DNA of 64,000 bases from contig NZ_JAYSDK010000018.1 in NCBI RefSeq assembly GCF_041914405.1, forward strand, positions 35,306-99,305, written 5' to 3'. The notes below the pieces were generated by a model. It was given only the letters and a program-made list of their open reading frames with translations, was not told the DNA's origin and did no database searches. Position 1 is the stretch's first letter; each line of letters starts with the position of its first letter. Shown one piece after another: positions 8,935-16,919 of this stretch. The DNA is from Zoogloea sp041914405 (lineage in GTDB: Bacteria; Pseudomonadota; Gammaproteobacteria; Burkholderiales; Rhodocyclaceae). Both the position numbers and the translations under genes were made by a program.

Positions 8935-10062
8935 TTAGTGGCCGTTGCCGGCGGATCGGAGCAGACGGCCGACAAGCTCGCGGAATTCCAGGTCGATATC
9001 GGCGGCCCGGTCGAAATACCGGTGCAGATCGTCTTGGGCAGCCTTGAACAGATCGTCCAGATAGGCACGCTGGATGTCTGTCAGGCTCATGCTGTCGAGG
9101 GCGCGCTCCAGGTTCTCCAGGGGCTCGACGAGCAGGTGCTGAGCCTGGGCCAAGTTGTCGCGGCCCTGTTCTGCGATCTGTGCCAGCGTTTGCCCCAGCG
9201 TGGCGAGCGGGTTGCCGCCATCGCTTGCCGGGCCCTGCGGGGTGTTCAGGGCATCCAGGTCGCGGATGCGCAGGTCGGCGCATTCGGCCAAGGTGGACAG
9301 ATGCTCGCGCAGACTGGCGCGGCGGTCCGGTTCGTCCGTCGGCAGGTTGTGAATCAGGATCGCAATGCGCGGATAGGTAACCAGGGCGCGGCTGCCGAAC
9401 TCGAAGAGGTGCCCGGTATCCCGCCGTGTGGCGAGCACGGAGGCCGCGAGCGGCGAGAGGGGGCCGTCGGTGGTGCGATCAATCTGCCCTTTGGGTGTGA
9501 TGACGCGGACCGCACCGTTCAGATCCCAGGCATTGAGGATGCCGATAAACAGCTCGGTGACGCCTTCGTGGCTACCCTGGGCGGCGAGCTTGCGCAGCGC
9601 GTCGACGACCAAGCCCAGGTCGCCGACCTTGCTGAAAGCTCTTTGCACCAGCACCCGCGCGCTGTTCGACTGGAGGGACAAGGTGCGGATGGCCTGCCGG
9701 TGAGCAACGATGCCGCCCAGTTTGTGACGCAGTTCGTGTGCCGCCACCGGCTTCAGCAGATAGTCGTCGCCACCCGCCTCGTAGGCCGCGATGCGGTCTT
9801 CGGCGGTGTCGTGGGCCGACACGAAGACGACGGTCATGGCGTCGCCACCTGGCTGCTGGCGTAAGGCCCTGCAGGTATCGTAGCCGTCCAGGCCAGGCAT
9901 GCCGATGTCGAGAAGGGCGATATCGAAGCCACCCGTGCTTGCCAGGAAAGCATCGCCACTCTCAAAGGTCTCGACGCTGTAGTCCTTCTCTAACAGCTTG
10001 CTCAGAATGAAGCGTTGCGGAGCATTGTCGTCGACAACCGCGATGCGAATCTTGTCATCCAT
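8935..10062 (-). CDS. Response regulator: REC plus unassigned C-terminal domain (copy B)
   Basis: The protein has 375 residues from the ATG at 10062, which has AGGT and GGAG stretches upstream; the 15-residue extension further upstream does not look like family sequence. The receiver domain (residues 4-125) has Asp52 in 'LLDIGMPGLDGYDTC' and Lys in 'DDYLLKPVAAHEL'. The C-terminal 250 residues resemble copy A at 2573-3745, best seen in 'LVTYPRIAILIHNLP' followed by 'LREHLSTLAECADL', then a helical tail. No DNA-binding or enzymatic motif is visible. It lies upstream of the hybrid kinase in the same direction and may be a second partner of it. The output mechanism is unknown. Confidence 0.75.
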   Translation of the reverse strand: MDDKIRIAVVDDNAPQRFILSKLLEKDYSVETFESGDAFLASTGGFDIALLDIGMPGLDGYDTCRALRQQPGGDAMTVVFVSAHDTAEDRIAAYEAGGDDYLLKPVAAHELRHKLGGIVAHRQAIRTLSLQSNSARVLVQRAFSKVGDLGLVVDALRKLAAQGSHEGVTELFIGILNAWDLNGAVRVITPKGQIDRTTDGPLSPLAASVLATRRDTGHLFEFGSRALVTYPRIAILIHNLPTDEPDRRASLREHLSTLAECADLRIRDLDALNTPQGPASDGGNPLATLGQTLAQIAEQGRDNLAQAQHLLVEPLENLERALDSMSLTDIQRAYLDDLFKAAQDDLHRYFDRAADIDLEFRELVGRLLRSAGNGH

Positions 10063-10107
10063 GGCGCTACCTGGCTCCTCAAGCCTTGTTTTCAGATTGA
10101 CGGACAT

Positions 10108-10614
10108 CGGCCGTGTCGGCAGCGCCCGATCAGCGATATCTGCGGAGCCGGAAGGTTAGCACGTCGAGCCACCGGGCCGGGGCGGCGGGAGTCGATTTCA
10201 TGAGATAACTCCAATCTGAGAAAAAGCTTAGGGATGAATAAGGCCGGGTCGGGTGTGCATTCGAAAGAAACATGATTGCCGGTCACCAGCGCCGAAATGA
10301 AAGTGTGAAATTGGCGCTTTACGCCTTGAGCCGGTTGACCGGGGGCCGTTCAGGAATGCACATTTGTCATGTCCATGGGCCGAAACGCGGCGGCAGCCAT
10401 TGATCTGCGTGATGTAGAGGGTCTTTCTGCAATGCACCAACCGGCGAGAAGTATTTAACGGCGGACGCGATTGACGACGGAGATCGGCATGGTGCTCTTT
10501 GACGTCGATCAAACGGCGGGAGTTTGGCGGACATCTAGAATCCGGGGTGGCGAAATGGCGCGATCAGCTGTGTCTTTCGCTTTTTTCATTTTTGGGGCTG
10601 CGCGGGTCTGATCG
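10108..10614. other. Divergent intergenic region, no gene seen
   Basis: About 500 bases lie between divergently transcribed receiver copy B and the globin-coupled HD-GYP gene. It must carry the promoters for both. Short open frames here have no recognisable motif or ribosome site. I found no convincing consensus promoter. Confidence 0.4.
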
Positions 10615-11736
10615 ATGCAAATGAAGTTGAATCAGTGGTTCGAACTCCTTTCTGTTGATGAAAGTGTTGCGGACGTCCTTCGGGAGTTTCTCCCCCTGAT
10701 CGAAACGCACATCGACCGGATTCTGGATGTGCTTTACACACGTCTGCGCGCCTGTTCGGCGTCGGCTCCGGCCTTTCGCAGCGACGAAGCGCTTGTCCGG
10801 GCCCGCCGAAGCCAGAAGGAGCACTGGCTGAAGCATGTCTTTGCCGGCAACTTCGACGACAACTACCTGGAAGCCGCCCGGCGGATAGGCCGTACCCATC
10901 ACCAACTGGGCGTCGATCTTCGGCTTTACATGGGGGCTTATGCGATCGTTCTCAACGAACTGACCCGCATCGTCGAGGAGGTTATTCCCGGCGGCAAGGA
11001 TGCACGGCTGCGCTATCTGGAGGCCGTGACCAACGTGGTCTTCACTGACATGGGGCTCGCCACCTATGGGTACTACGACACCATGCTGTCCCACGTGGAG
11101 GAGATGGCCCACCAGTTGAACATGAGCCTGGCACGTGCTGGCGAATACCGGGACAACGAGACCGGTGAGCATATCGTCCGCATGAGCCGCATGTGCGAGG
11201 CGGTTGCGCTGTCCTATGGCAAGGATGCCCGTTGGGCGGAAATGCTGCGGGTGGCAAGCCCGCTGCACGACGTGGGCAAGATCGGCGTGCCCGACAGTAT
11301 CCTCTTGAAGCCGGGGCGCCTGACTTCCGACGAACTGGTCGTGATGCGTCAGCATCCGGAAATTGGCGGAGACATCATCCCCGAGCATCCGGCCGAGGTG
11401 ATCGGGATGGCCCGCCGGATTGCCCTTACGCACCACGAAAAATGGGACGGCACGGGCTATCCCGTCGGCCTGCGGGGCAGTGAGATTCCCCTTGAGGGAC
11501 GGATCGCCGCGATCTGCGATGTTTACGATGCGCTGATTTCCAGGCGTCCCTACAAGCCGGCCTGGTCCACCGAGGAAGCCCTTGGACACATCCTGTCCAA
11601 TAGCGGCACGCATTTCGATCCGGACGTGGTGCGCAGCTTCCTGGCCTGCTTGCCTCGCATCGATGAAATCCAGCGCCTGCACGCCGACATGGAAGGGGCC
11701 GGCACGCGGCTCGAGATGGGACCGGTGTGCTGTTGA
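10615..11736 (+). CDS. Globin-coupled HD-GYP phosphodiesterase
   Basis: This 373-residue soluble protein joins a heme sensor to a c-di-GMP hydrolase. Residues 1 to about 160 match the globin-coupled sensor fold: 'QKEHWLKHVFAGNFDDNYLE' and the F-helix 'IGRTHHQLGV', in which His95 is the expected proximal heme ligand, followed by 'LYMGAYAIVLNEL'. Residues from about 190 form an HD-GYP domain with 'HDVGKIGVPD' (His near 217), 'HHEKWDGTGYP', 'RIAAICDVYDAL' and 'RRPYKPAW', all intact. An oxygen- or NO-controlled c-di-GMP phosphodiesterase is the natural inference. ATG 10615 is used; an in-frame ATG two codons later is possible. It is a single gene near katG and may link oxygen sensing to motility or biofilm. 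Confidence 0.88.
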   Translation: MQMKLNQWFELLSVDESVADVLREFLPLIETHIDRILDVLYTRLRACSASAPAFRSDEALVRARRSQKEHWLKHVFAGNFDDNYLEAARRIGRTHHQLGVDLRLYMGAYAIVLNELTRIVEEVIPGGKDARLRYLEAVTNVVFTDMGLATYGYYDTMLSHVEEMAHQLNMSLARAGEYRDNETGEHIVRMSRMCEAVALSYGKDARWAEMLRVASPLHDVGKIGVPDSILLKPGRLTSDELVVMRQHPEIGGDIIPEHPAEVIGMARRIALTHHEKWDGTGYPVGLRGSEIPLEGRIAAICDVYDALISRRPYKPAWSTEEALGHILSNSGTHFDPDVVRSFLACLPRIDEIQRLHADMEGAGTRLEMGPVCC

Positions 11737-11908
11737 CCTCGCCCGGGTAGGGCACGCCCATTTGCCGGCTGGAGAATAGCCGTTGCATATCGCCAGCATC
11801 AGGCAAAGCAAATGGTATCTCCATGAGCCGCTGCTAAGCTGACCATCAGGCGGAACTTGTCCGTTATAGCGCGAGTCCTTTGTGTGTTTCGACCAGGAGG
11901 AGACAATC

Positions 11909-14104
11909 ATGAGCGAACAACAAAAGTGCCCGTTTGCCGGCATGCACGGTACCCCGGCGACGGCGGGGGCACGTTCCAACCGGGACTGGTGGCCGAAGCA
12001 AATCAACCTGGGCATCCTGCACCAGCACGCCCCGGCCTCGAACCCGATGGACCCAGGCTTCAACTACGCCGAAGCCTTCAAGAAACTTGACCTGGCCGCC
12101 GTCAAGCGGGACCTCACCGCGCTGATGACTGATTCGCAGGATTGGTGGCCGGCGGATTGGGGGCACTACGGCGGCCTGTTCATCCGGATGGCCTGGCATA
12201 GCGCCGGCACCTATCGCACCGCGGACGGGCGCGGTGGTGGCGGCACCGGCAACCAGCGCTTCGCACCGGTCAATAGCTGGCCCGACAACGGCAACCTGGA
12301 CAAGGCCCGCCGCCTACTATGGCCGATCAAACAGAAATACGGCAACGCACTCTCCTGGGCCGACCTGATTATTTTGGCGGGCAATGTGGCGCTGGAGTCC
12401 ATGGGCTTCAAGACCTTCGGGTTTGGAGGTGGCCGCGTGGATATCTGGCAACCCGAAGAAGACATCTACTGGGGACCGGAAACCGAATGGCTGGGGGACA
12501 AGCGCTACAGCGGCGAACGCGATCTCGCCAACCCGTTGGCCGCAGTCCAGATGGGCCTCATCTACGTTAACCCGGAAGGCCCCAACGGCAATCCGGACCC
12601 GGTTGCCTCGGGCCGGGACGTGCGCGAGACCTTTGCCCGGATGGCGATGAACGACGAGGAAACCGTGGCGCTGGTGGCCGGTGGCCACACCTTCGGCAAG
12701 GCCCATGGCGCAGGCGACCCGAAACTGGTCGGACCTGAGCCGGAAGGCGCACCGCTGCAGCAGATGGGCTTGGGCTGGAAGAACGACTTTGGCTCCGGCA
12801 AGGGCATCCACACCACCACCAGCGGTATCGAAGGTGCCTGGAAGCCCAATCCCACGACCTGGGACAATGGCTATTTCGACACGCTGTTCGGTTACGAGTG
12901 GGAACTCGTCAAGAGCCCGGCGGGTGCCTCGCAATGGCTGGCCAAGGACGTCAGGGACGAGGATCTGATCCCGGATGCCCACGACCCGTCGATCAAGCAC
13001 CGGCCGATGATGACCACCGCCGACCTGTCGCTGCGCTTCGACCCGATATACGAGCCGATTGCCCGACGCTTCCACAAGGATCCCCAGGCCTTCGCCGACG
13101 CTTTTGCGCGCGCCTGGTTCAAGCTCACGCACCGGGACATGGGGCCGAAAGTGCGCTACCTCGGCCCGGAAGTGCCGGCGGAAGACCTGATCTGGCAGGA
13201 TCCGATCCCAGCCGTTGATCACCCGCTGATCGATGCGGCCGATATCGCCGCACTCAAGGCGAAGGTGCTCGCCTCCGGGCTGTCAGTCGGAGAACTCGTC
13301 TCCACCGCCTGGGCCTCCGCGTCCACCTTCCGTGGCTCCGACAAGCGCGGCGGCGCAAACGGCGCCCGCATCCGCCTGGCCCCTCAGAAAGACTGGGAGG
13401 CCAACGAACCCGCAAAGCTCGCCAAGGTGCTGGCGAAGCTGGAGGAGATTCAGCACGGCTTCAACGGCGCACAGAGTGATGGCAAGAAGGTATCCCTCGC
13501 CGACCTGATCGTGCTCGGCGGCTGCGTGGCCGTCGAGAGCGCCGCCAGGGCCGCCGGGCATGCAATCGAGGTGCCGTTCACGCCGGGTCGTGGTGACGCC
13601 CTGGCCGAGCAGACCGACGCGGAGTCCTTCGCGGTGCTGGAGCCGCAGGCCGATGGTTTCCGCAATTACCAGAAGCAGGTCTTCCGCGTACCGGCGGAGA
13701 CGCTGCTGGTGGACAAGGCCCAGCTGCTGAAGCTCAGCGCACCCGAAATGACCGTGCTGGTCGGTGGCCTGCGCGTGCTGGGAGCCAACGTCGGTGGCGT
13801 GAAGCATGGCGTTTTCACAAGCCGGGTCGGCCAGTTGAGCAACGACTTCTTTGTCAATCTGGTGGATATGGGCACGGAGTGGAGGCCGGAGTCGGAAGCG
13901 GCGGATGTCTTCGAAGGCCGAGACCGAAAGAGCGGTGAACTCAAATGGACCGGTACGCGCGTCGACCTGGTTTTTGGCTCCAACTCGCAGTTGCGGGCGC
14001 TGACCGAGGTGTATGCGCAGAGCGACGTACAGGGCAAGTTCGTGCGCGACTTCGTGGCTGCGTGGAATAAGGTGATGAATCTGGATCGCTTCGATCTCGT
14101 GTAA
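11909..14104 (+). CDS. katG: Catalase-peroxidase
   Basis: The product (731 residues, normal length) decomposes hydrogen peroxide by catalase and peroxidase reactions using heme. Distal residues are Arg93, Trp96 and His97 in 'IRMAWHSAGTYR'; the proximal ligand is His260 in 'AGGHTFGKAHGAG'. Trp96, Tyr219 and Met245 are placed to form the family's covalent Met-Tyr-Trp adduct, with the same Tyr-Met spacing as the M. tuberculosis enzyme. The start is fixed by AGGAGG eight bases before the ATG; the upstream GTG at 11882 lacks this. An 11-bp hairpin (14113-14144) follows the stop. It is a single gene; no OxyR gene is adjacent. Confidence 0.97.
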   Translation: MSEQQKCPFAGMHGTPATAGARSNRDWWPKQINLGILHQHAPASNPMDPGFNYAEAFKKLDLAAVKRDLTALMTDSQDWWPADWGHYGGLFIRMAWHSAGTYRTADGRGGGGTGNQRFAPVNSWPDNGNLDKARRLLWPIKQKYGNALSWADLIILAGNVALESMGFKTFGFGGGRVDIWQPEEDIYWGPETEWLGDKRYSGERDLANPLAAVQMGLIYVNPEGPNGNPDPVASGRDVRETFARMAMNDEETVALVAGGHTFGKAHGAGDPKLVGPEPEGAPLQQMGLGWKNDFGSGKGIHTTTSGIEGAWKPNPTTWDNGYFDTLFGYEWELVKSPAGASQWLAKDVRDEDLIPDAHDPSIKHRPMMTTADLSLRFDPIYEPIARRFHKDPQAFADAFARAWFKLTHRDMGPKVRYLGPEVPAEDLIWQDPIPAVDHPLIDAADIAALKAKVLASGLSVGELVSTAWASASTFRGSDKRGGANGARIRLAPQKDWEANEPAKLAKVLAKLEEIQHGFNGAQSDGKKVSLADLIVLGGCVAVESAARAAGHAIEVPFTPGRGDALAEQTDAESFAVLEPQADGFRNYQKQVFRVPAETLLVDKAQLLKLSAPEMTVLVGGLRVLGANVGGVKHGVFTSRVGQLSNDFFVNLVDMGTEWRPESEAADVFEGRDRKSGELKWTGTRVDLVFGSNSQLRALTEVYAQSDVQGKFVRDFVAAWNKVMNLDRFDLV

Positions 14105-14112
14105 GGACGGTA

Positions 14113-14144
14113 GGGCAGGCCATTGGCACGCGCATGGCCTGCCC
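14113..14144 (+). terminator. Hairpin after katG
   Basis: GGGCAGGCCAT (14113-14123) pairs perfectly with ATGGCCTGCCC (14134-14144) over a 10-base loop, starting 8 bases after the katG stop. There is no U-run, so it may stabilise the 3' end rather than terminate strongly. Confidence 0.5.
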
Positions 14145-14217
14145 CGCGGGACCGGGGACATGAAGGCGTGCATCCCCCCCCCGGGACTTGAAGATCAATT
14201 CATTGCGATACCGGGAT

Positions 14218-14450
14218 CAACAATCAGCCCACTGCCTTGCGTAATCCGGGATGACCTGATCCTGCCCGAGCCTGAACAAATGGGCGGCTTGCGCGTTGTT
14301 GCGAGCGGCAATATGCCGGCCCAGACAGGAAAGTCGACGTCGTCATCCTTGTCAGTCGGGCTTGTATTGCGGATTTTGACCGCGGCTTCGTCCAGCGTTG
14401 TCTCGAGCGAGCTTCGTCTGTTCGGCGTTGCTAATGTTCGAGGCGACACC
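14218..14450 (-). pseudogene. Remnant of NimA-like pyridoxamine-phosphate-oxidase-fold flavoprotein
   Basis: On the minus strand a stretch of about 40 codons reads 'LDEAAVKIRNTSPTDKDDD' and then 'VDFPVWAGILPL', the characteristic C-terminal block of COG3467 proteins (FMN-binding, pyridoxamine 5'-phosphate oxidase fold). After it the expected tail is in a different frame ('RLGQDQVIPDYARQW'), and sequence before it also seems shifted. The N-terminal two thirds of the family are missing, because the next gene begins at 14574. I read it as a truncated, frameshifted relic. The open frame on the opposite strand has no recognisable motif. Confidence 0.55.
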
Positions 14451-14573
14451 TATGGTGATTGATGGTCGGGTCACAGGGCAGCCAGGTTGCCGGCCGACCA
14501 TTTCCGCCCGCGCCTAATTCCATTGGGGCTGCAGGCAGAACACCAACCTGTTCTATGCGGCAAGGAGGTCGTC

Positions 14574-15146
14574 ATGAGCAGCTACAAGGTCGGCTATTTC
14601 GTCGGCAGCCTTTCGAGCACGTCGATCAACCGGCTGCTGGCCAAGGCGCTGGTGCGTCTGGCGCCGCCGGAACTGGAACTCACCGAGGTTCCGATTCGTG
14701 ATCTACCGCTCTACAGCCAGGACTACGATGCGGATTTCCCACCGATCGCCTGCAGTTTCAAGAAGGTCATCACCGATTCCGATGCCATCCTCTTCGTGAC
14801 GCCGGAGTTCAACCGTTCGATCCCGGGAGGCCTGAAGAACGCCATCGATTGGGCGAGCCGCCCGTGGGGCAATAATTCCTTTGCGCTTAAGCCCGCCGCG
14901 GTGATCGGTACCTCGCCTGGCGCCATCGGCACCGCGGTGGCGCAGCAGAGCCTGCGTGGGGTGCTGTGCTTCTGCAACGCACCGCTGATGAATACCGTCG
15001 AGGCCTACATCCAGTTCAAGCCAGGGCTCATCACCGAAGACGGGCAGGTGACAGACCCGTTCACCGAACAGTTCCTAAGCAACTACATGAAGGAGTTCCA
15101 CGCCTTCATCGTACGGGTGTTGACGGTATTGCCGCGAAGCAGTTGA
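14574..15146 (+). CDS. NAD(P)H-dependent FMN reductase / quinone reductase family
   Basis: This 190-residue flavodoxin-fold flavoprotein transfers electrons from NAD(P)H via FMN to quinones or metal oxyanions such as chromate. The N-terminal phosphate-binding segment is 'YFVGSLSSTSINRLLAKAL', and the FMN isoalloxazine loop is 'FVTPEFNRSIPGGLKNAIDW', both diagnostic of the FMN_red family. AAGGAGGT five bases before ATG 14574 fixes the start; upstream in-frame codons are ignored. The gene ends one base from the convergent end of the LitR-type operon. A role in defence against quinone or oxidative stress fits its proximity to katG, but this is inference. Confidence 0.85.
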   Translation: MSSYKVGYFVGSLSSTSINRLLAKALVRLAPPELELTEVPIRDLPLYSQDYDADFPPIACSFKKVITDSDAILFVTPEFNRSIPGGLKNAIDWASRPWGNNSFALKPAAVIGTSPGAIGTAVAQQSLRGVLCFCNAPLMNTVEAYIQFKPGLITEDGQVTDPFTEQFLSNYMKEFHAFIVRVLTVLPRSS

Positions 15147-15147
15147 T

Positions 15148-15615
15148 CTACCCCGTTTCGCCGGGCGAGGCGGTCGCTTGCGATCTACCTCCCCCGGCTG
15201 CCAGCGCGTTCCTGAGCCAACGCATGAGGCGGCCGATCAGCGGCACTTTCATGTACAACTCCTCGGCCGCATCCCAGTAGTCCCGGTGGTAGTCGATCTT
15301 GCCGTCGCTACCGAGCTTGAGATGCGACACGCCGCGAATGGTCTGCGCCTCACCCCGGCCCCACAGGCGCGCGCGGTAGGAGAATTCCCAGACCAGCATG
15401 ACGCCGTGCGCGTCACGTATATGTTCGGTAACGACGAAGCGCGGTTCATCCACCTGCCGGAACATGTGGGTAAAGATCTGTTCAATCGCCTCGATGCCGC
15501 GCACCTCGTTGAACGGATCCTTGAAATAGGCACCGGCTCCGTAGAACTCGGCGAAGCGTCCGATGCTCTCCGGTGTCAGCGTTTGGTAGAAGGCGATCAG
15601 TCGATCGATATCCAT
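15148..15615 (-). CDS. SnoaL-like / NTF2-fold protein
   Basis: A 155-residue soluble protein with the cone-like NTF2 fold, recognisable from 'IDRLIAFYQTL', 'GAGAYFKDPFNEVRG', 'VWEFSYRARLWG' and 'VSHLKLGSDGKIDYHRDYWD'. Members act as isomerases, cyclases or scaffolds; the last block is the common 'DYWD' signature of small nuclear-transport-factor-like proteins found in photolyase/LitR-linked operons. It begins one base after the SDR stop and is the last gene of the eight-gene operon. The substrate is unknown; co-occurrence suggests work on an oxidised or light-modified lipid. Confidence 0.75.
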   Translation of the reverse strand: MDIDRLIAFYQTLTPESIGRFAEFYGAGAYFKDPFNEVRGIEAIEQIFTHMFRQVDEPRFVVTEHIRDAHGVMLVWEFSYRARLWGRGEAQTIRGVSHLKLGSDGKIDYHRDYWDAAEELYMKVPLIGRLMRWLRNALAAGGGRSQATASPGETG

Positions 15616-15616
15616 T

Positions 15617-16372
15617 TCAGGTTCCAGTGAGACGGCGGATCAGTGGGAAGTACCACCGATAGGGCAGCAGCGACAGGAGCTTCAGCACGCGGGTGAAGCG
15701 CTTGGGAAAATGGATTTCGAAGCGCCCCGTCCTGAAGCCGTCCAGTGCCGCGGTGGCTGCCTGCTCAGGCGTCAGCAGCGCCGGCATGGTGAAATCGTTG
15801 CGCGCGGTCAGGCGGGTTTGCACGAAGCCGGGGTTGATGAGCCACACGCCGATGCCTTGCGGCGCCAGGTCAAGATGCAGGCATTCGGCAAAATGGATCA
15901 GCGCCGCCTTGCCCGGCCCGTAGCACAGGGCCTTGGGCAGACCGCGATAGCCCGCCACGCTGGCCACGAAGGCGATGCCGCCGCCCGCGCTCAGAGTGGG
16001 AAGGACGCAGGCGGCCAGACGCATCGCCCCGTTGAAATTGACTGCGATGACCTGCTCGGCGCGCGTCAGATCAAAGTCGCTGGCGCGCATCGGAACATAG
16101 TCGCCGGCCAGGTAAACCACCAGGTCGATGCCGCCCCAGGCTGCCATCAAGGTCCGATGCGCGTCGGCCAGGCTGCTCGTATCGGTTGCGTCGCAGGGAA
16201 GCAGCAGGGCCGCGTTGATCTGGAGCGATCGCAACTTGTCCGCCGAACGGGCTGACACTGCCAGCCGCGCGCCGCGCCGGGCGAGCTCTCTGGCCATGGC
16301 TGCACCGATGCCGCTTGAAGCACCGACCAGCCATACGCGCCGACCTCGCCAGTTCGAGATTGCTGGGTTCAT
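15617..16372 (-). CDS. Short-chain dehydrogenase/reductase
   Basis: This 251-residue classical SDR has the nucleotide motif 'GASSGIG' at residues 17-23, the structural 'YLAGDY' (NAG-like) segment, a catalytic Ser in 'VASVAGYRG' and Tyr-x3-Lys in 'CYGPGKAAL' near residue 150. 'LINPGFVQTRLT' completes the family pattern. The C-terminus 'LSLLPYRWYFPLIRRL' is amphipathic or membrane-associated. The gene lies 22 bases after the DUF3833 gene and one base before the NTF2-like gene. Oxidoreduction of a lipid-derived alcohol or ketone is plausible from context; the substrate is unknown. Confidence 0.85.
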   Translation of the reverse strand: MNPAISNWRGRRVWLVGASSGIGAAMARELARRGARLAVSARSADKLRSLQINAALLLPCDATDTSSLADAHRTLMAAWGGIDLVVYLAGDYVPMRASDFDLTRAEQVIAVNFNGAMRLAACVLPTLSAGGGIAFVASVAGYRGLPKALCYGPGKAALIHFAECLHLDLAPQGIGVWLINPGFVQTRLTARNDFTMPALLTPEQAATAALDGFRTGRFEIHFPKRFTRVLKLLSLLPYRWYFPLIRRLTGT

Positions 16373-16394
16373 CGTGCTCTTGGCTCCGGCAGCC

Positions 16395-16919
16395 TCAACG
16401 CTTGGCGAAGCTCAGCGTCACCTCGCCGAGCCTGAAGCCCCACTTCGACATGTAGGAGCGGTTGAGCATCACCTTGTCGTCCATCAGGAACATCCAGTCG
16501 TCGAAGTCGACGTGATAAGTCCTGCCGTCCACCGGCAGCGCCAGCACGTAGCGCCAGCGCAGTGCGTTGCCGGCCACTTCGCCTACCGCCTCGCCGATCA
16601 CGTCGTCGGCGGTACCCCGATAGCTGCCGTCCGGCTGGCGCTTGAGCGTCCACACCCTCCGTGACGTGGTGCCGTCGGACCACTTGAAATGCTCGTCGAG
16701 GACACCGGTGTCGCCCTCCCAGCTGGCTTCGATGACAGCGTGGAAGCGCTTCTTCACCTCGCCGGAGCGCCCCTGGAAGACGCCCCAGGCATCCAGCGTG
16801 CCGTTCAGGTAGTGCCGCAGATCGAGCACCGGTTGCTCGCCCTTGTATTGTTCGACACCGTTTGATGCGCAGGCCGTGAGGCCGACGGAGAGCAGGGCAG
16901 CGGTGAGCAGTTTCATCAT
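16395..16919 (-). CDS. DUF3833 lipoprotein
   Basis: The product (174 residues) starts with a lipoprotein signal peptide whose lipobox 'LTACAS' places the acylated Cys near residue 17. The rest matches DUF3833 proteins: 'YLNGTLDAWGVFQGRSGEVKK', 'GTADDVIGEAVGEVAGNALRW', 'DFDDWMFLMDDKVMLNRS', a lipocalin-like beta-barrel pattern. ATG 16919 is chosen because it overlaps the stop of the MFS gene as ATGA and gives the signal peptide at once. It probably sits in the inner or outer membrane facing the periplasm and may handle lipids from this operon; the function is unknown. Confidence 0.8.
   Translation of the reverse strand: MMKLLTAALLSVGLTACASNGVEQYKGEQPVLDLRHYLNGTLDAWGVFQGRSGEVKKRFHAVIEASWEGDTGVLDEHFKWSDGTTSRRVWTLKRQPDGSYRGTADDVIGEAVGEVAGNALRWRYVLALPVDGRTYHVDFDDWMFLMDDKVMLNRSYMSKWGFRLGEVTLSFAKR

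Noticed and set aside
10564..12063. 499-codon minus-strand open frame over the globin-HD-GYP gene and katG start
   Set aside because: It runs across two real genes and their spacer with no recognisable domain. It is an artefact of GC-rich third positions.
14160..14462. 100-codon plus-strand frame after katG
   Set aside because: No motif or ribosome site. The minus strand shows a recognisable relic of a flavoprotein in the same place.
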